Of a DNA stretch of 6,911 nucleotides, positions 6,067-6,911 are shown one piece after another. Each line of letters starts with the position of its first letter. Within the stretch, counting starts at the first letter, position 1. Position numbers and translations under genes: made by a program. This stretch comes from Paracoccaceae bacterium (lineage in GTDB: Bacteria; Pseudomonadota; Alphaproteobacteria; Rhodobacterales; Rhodobacteraceae), in contig JALSHK010000010.1 of assembly GCA_026982275.1 (NCBI GenBank), positions 1-6,911 of the forward strand. Direction: 5' to 3'. Under the pieces are notes generated by a model. That model worked only from the letters and a program-made list of their open reading frames with translations, did no database searches and was not told the origin of the DNA.

Positions 6067-6911
6067 ATGAAAAGACTGTTTAAGGGTACATCCATTTTGG
6101 TAGCGGGTAGCGCTGTATTGCTGCTGGGGCTGGCTTCTGTTCAGGCGCAAACGGTCACGCTGCGCTCGATCAATGGATCTTTTTCGATGACGGGGACTCT
6201 ATCGGGGTTTGATGGTGAAAACTATCTGATGAAAATGCCGCTGGGCGATATTGCGCTGAATATAGCCGATGTAAATTGCGAGGGCGATGCTTGCCCCGAT
6301 TTATTCGCCGATCTGAAGGAATTTGCGATAGCGGGTTCCACGACCATCGGCAGGCAAATGATGCCAGATCTGATCGAGGCTTATGCATACAGTCTGGGCG
6401 GAGATCTGGAGGTCGAGATTCTGTCGGAAACACAGGTTAAATATACAATTCTGGATGCTGACGGGGAGATGTATTCCAGCATTACCCTCAATATGGGCAG
6501 CTCGGATGATGCATTTCTGGCGCTGCAAAACGAAGAGGCCTTTATCGGCCTTTCTTCGCGGCGGGTGCAGGATGGCGAGCGCGGCCGGTTTTTGCGTATC
6601 GGCAAAGGAAATCTGACCAGCCCCGAGCAGGAGCGGATTCTGGCGCTGGACGGGCTGGCGGTATCTGTCAATCCACGCAATCCGATCCAGACCCTGAGCC
6701 TGCAGCAGATATCGGATATCTTCTCCGGCAATATCCGCAACTGGCGCGAGGTTGGCGGTCTGGATGCCGCCATCAATATCTATCGTCGTGACATCTCGTC
6801 GGGCGCTACGCAGGTATTTCAGTCTCTGGTCATGGAGCCGAATCGGCAAAACCTGATCAACAGTGCCTTCATCCTTGAAAACAATGCCGAGGTTTCGGAC
6901 GCGCTGGCGGG
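6067..6911 (+). CDS. Second PstS-like substrate-binding protein, tandem paralog (3' end outside window)
   Basis: The frame runs from ATG 6067 to the window edge without a stop, giving 281 complete codons. It has a signal peptide (MKRLFKGTSILVAGSAVLLL..., likely cleaved after VQA at residue 27) and then parallels the preceding gene throughout: QTVTLRSINGSFSMTG after the cleavage site, C71 and C76 in CEGDACP, FAIAGSTTIGRQMMPDLIE (86-104), FIGLSSRRV (159-167), ALDGLAVSVNPRNP (193-206), LQQISDIFSGNIRNWREVGG (212-231), and YRRDISSGATQVF (239-251). In the stretch starting ALDG and ending YRR, 28 of 49 residues match the neighbour. The phosphate-binding SGT motif reads SGA (245-247). By analogy an OmpA-like domain would follow beyond the window, but this is not seen. 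The product should be periplasmic and is probably cotranscribed with the upstream paralog. Its ligand is unknown. Confidence 0.88.
   Translation, partial: MKRLFKGTSILVAGSAVLLLGLASVQAQTVTLRSINGSFSMTGTLSGFDGENYLMKMPLGDIALNIADVNCEGDACPDLFADLKEFAIAGSTTIGRQMMPDLIEAYAYSLGGDLEVEILSETQVKYTILDADGEMYSSITLNMGSSDDAFLALQNEEAFIGLSSRRVQDGERGRFLRIGKGNLTSPEQERILALDGLAVSVNPRNPIQTLSLQQISDIFSGNIRNWREVGGLDAAINIYRRDISSGATQVFQSLVMEPNRQNLINSAFILENNAEVSDALA

Overview
The window looks like chromosomal DNA of an alphaproteobacterium, most probably from the Rhodobacteraceae/roseobacter group. This is a judgement from high GC with GC-rich codon use, an XdhC gene coupled to a fused molybdopterin-binding/nucleotidyltransferase gene, and tandem PstS-like/OmpA proteins. 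No RNA gene, CRISPR array, insertion sequence or phage gene is visible.

Layout. (1) Positions 2-1983, plus strand: the 3' end of an xdhC-family gene overlaps by an ATGA tetranucleotide with a two-domain gene (MoeA-like molybdopterin-binding half plus MobA/MocA-like nucleotidyltransferase half). Together they look like a molybdenum cofactor maturation and delivery module for a xanthine dehydrogenase/CO dehydrogenase-type hydroxylase, whose structural genes would lie upstream outside the window. (2) Positions 2003-4165, minus strand, convergent with the first pair and only 19 bp away: a 720-residue single-pass membrane protein. It has a cytoplasmic domain that may be GspL/PilM-like, one transmembrane helix, a very long Pro/Ala-rich periplasmic stretch with internal repeats, and a small C-terminal beta domain resembling the GspC/PilP 'HR' domain. 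Its function is not established. (3) Positions 4166-4462: an AT-rich divergent intergenic region that should hold promoters for both sides. (4) Positions 4463-6911, plus strand: two tandem paralogous secreted proteins. Each has a signal peptide, a small beta-rich N-terminal domain with a conserved CEGxxCP pair, and a PstS-type substrate-binding fold. The first ends in an OmpA-like domain; the second is cut by the window edge before its C-terminus.

The two halves of the window are probably functionally unrelated: cofactor maturation on the left, cell-envelope proteins on the right. The most interesting material is the minus-strand protein, which seems to join a GspL/PilM-like and a GspC/PilP-like end in one chain, and the tandem PstS-like pair, in which each copy has lost a different hydroxyl residue of the canonical phosphate-binding SGT motif while the first copy's OmpA-like domain lacks the usual peptidoglycan-binding arginine.
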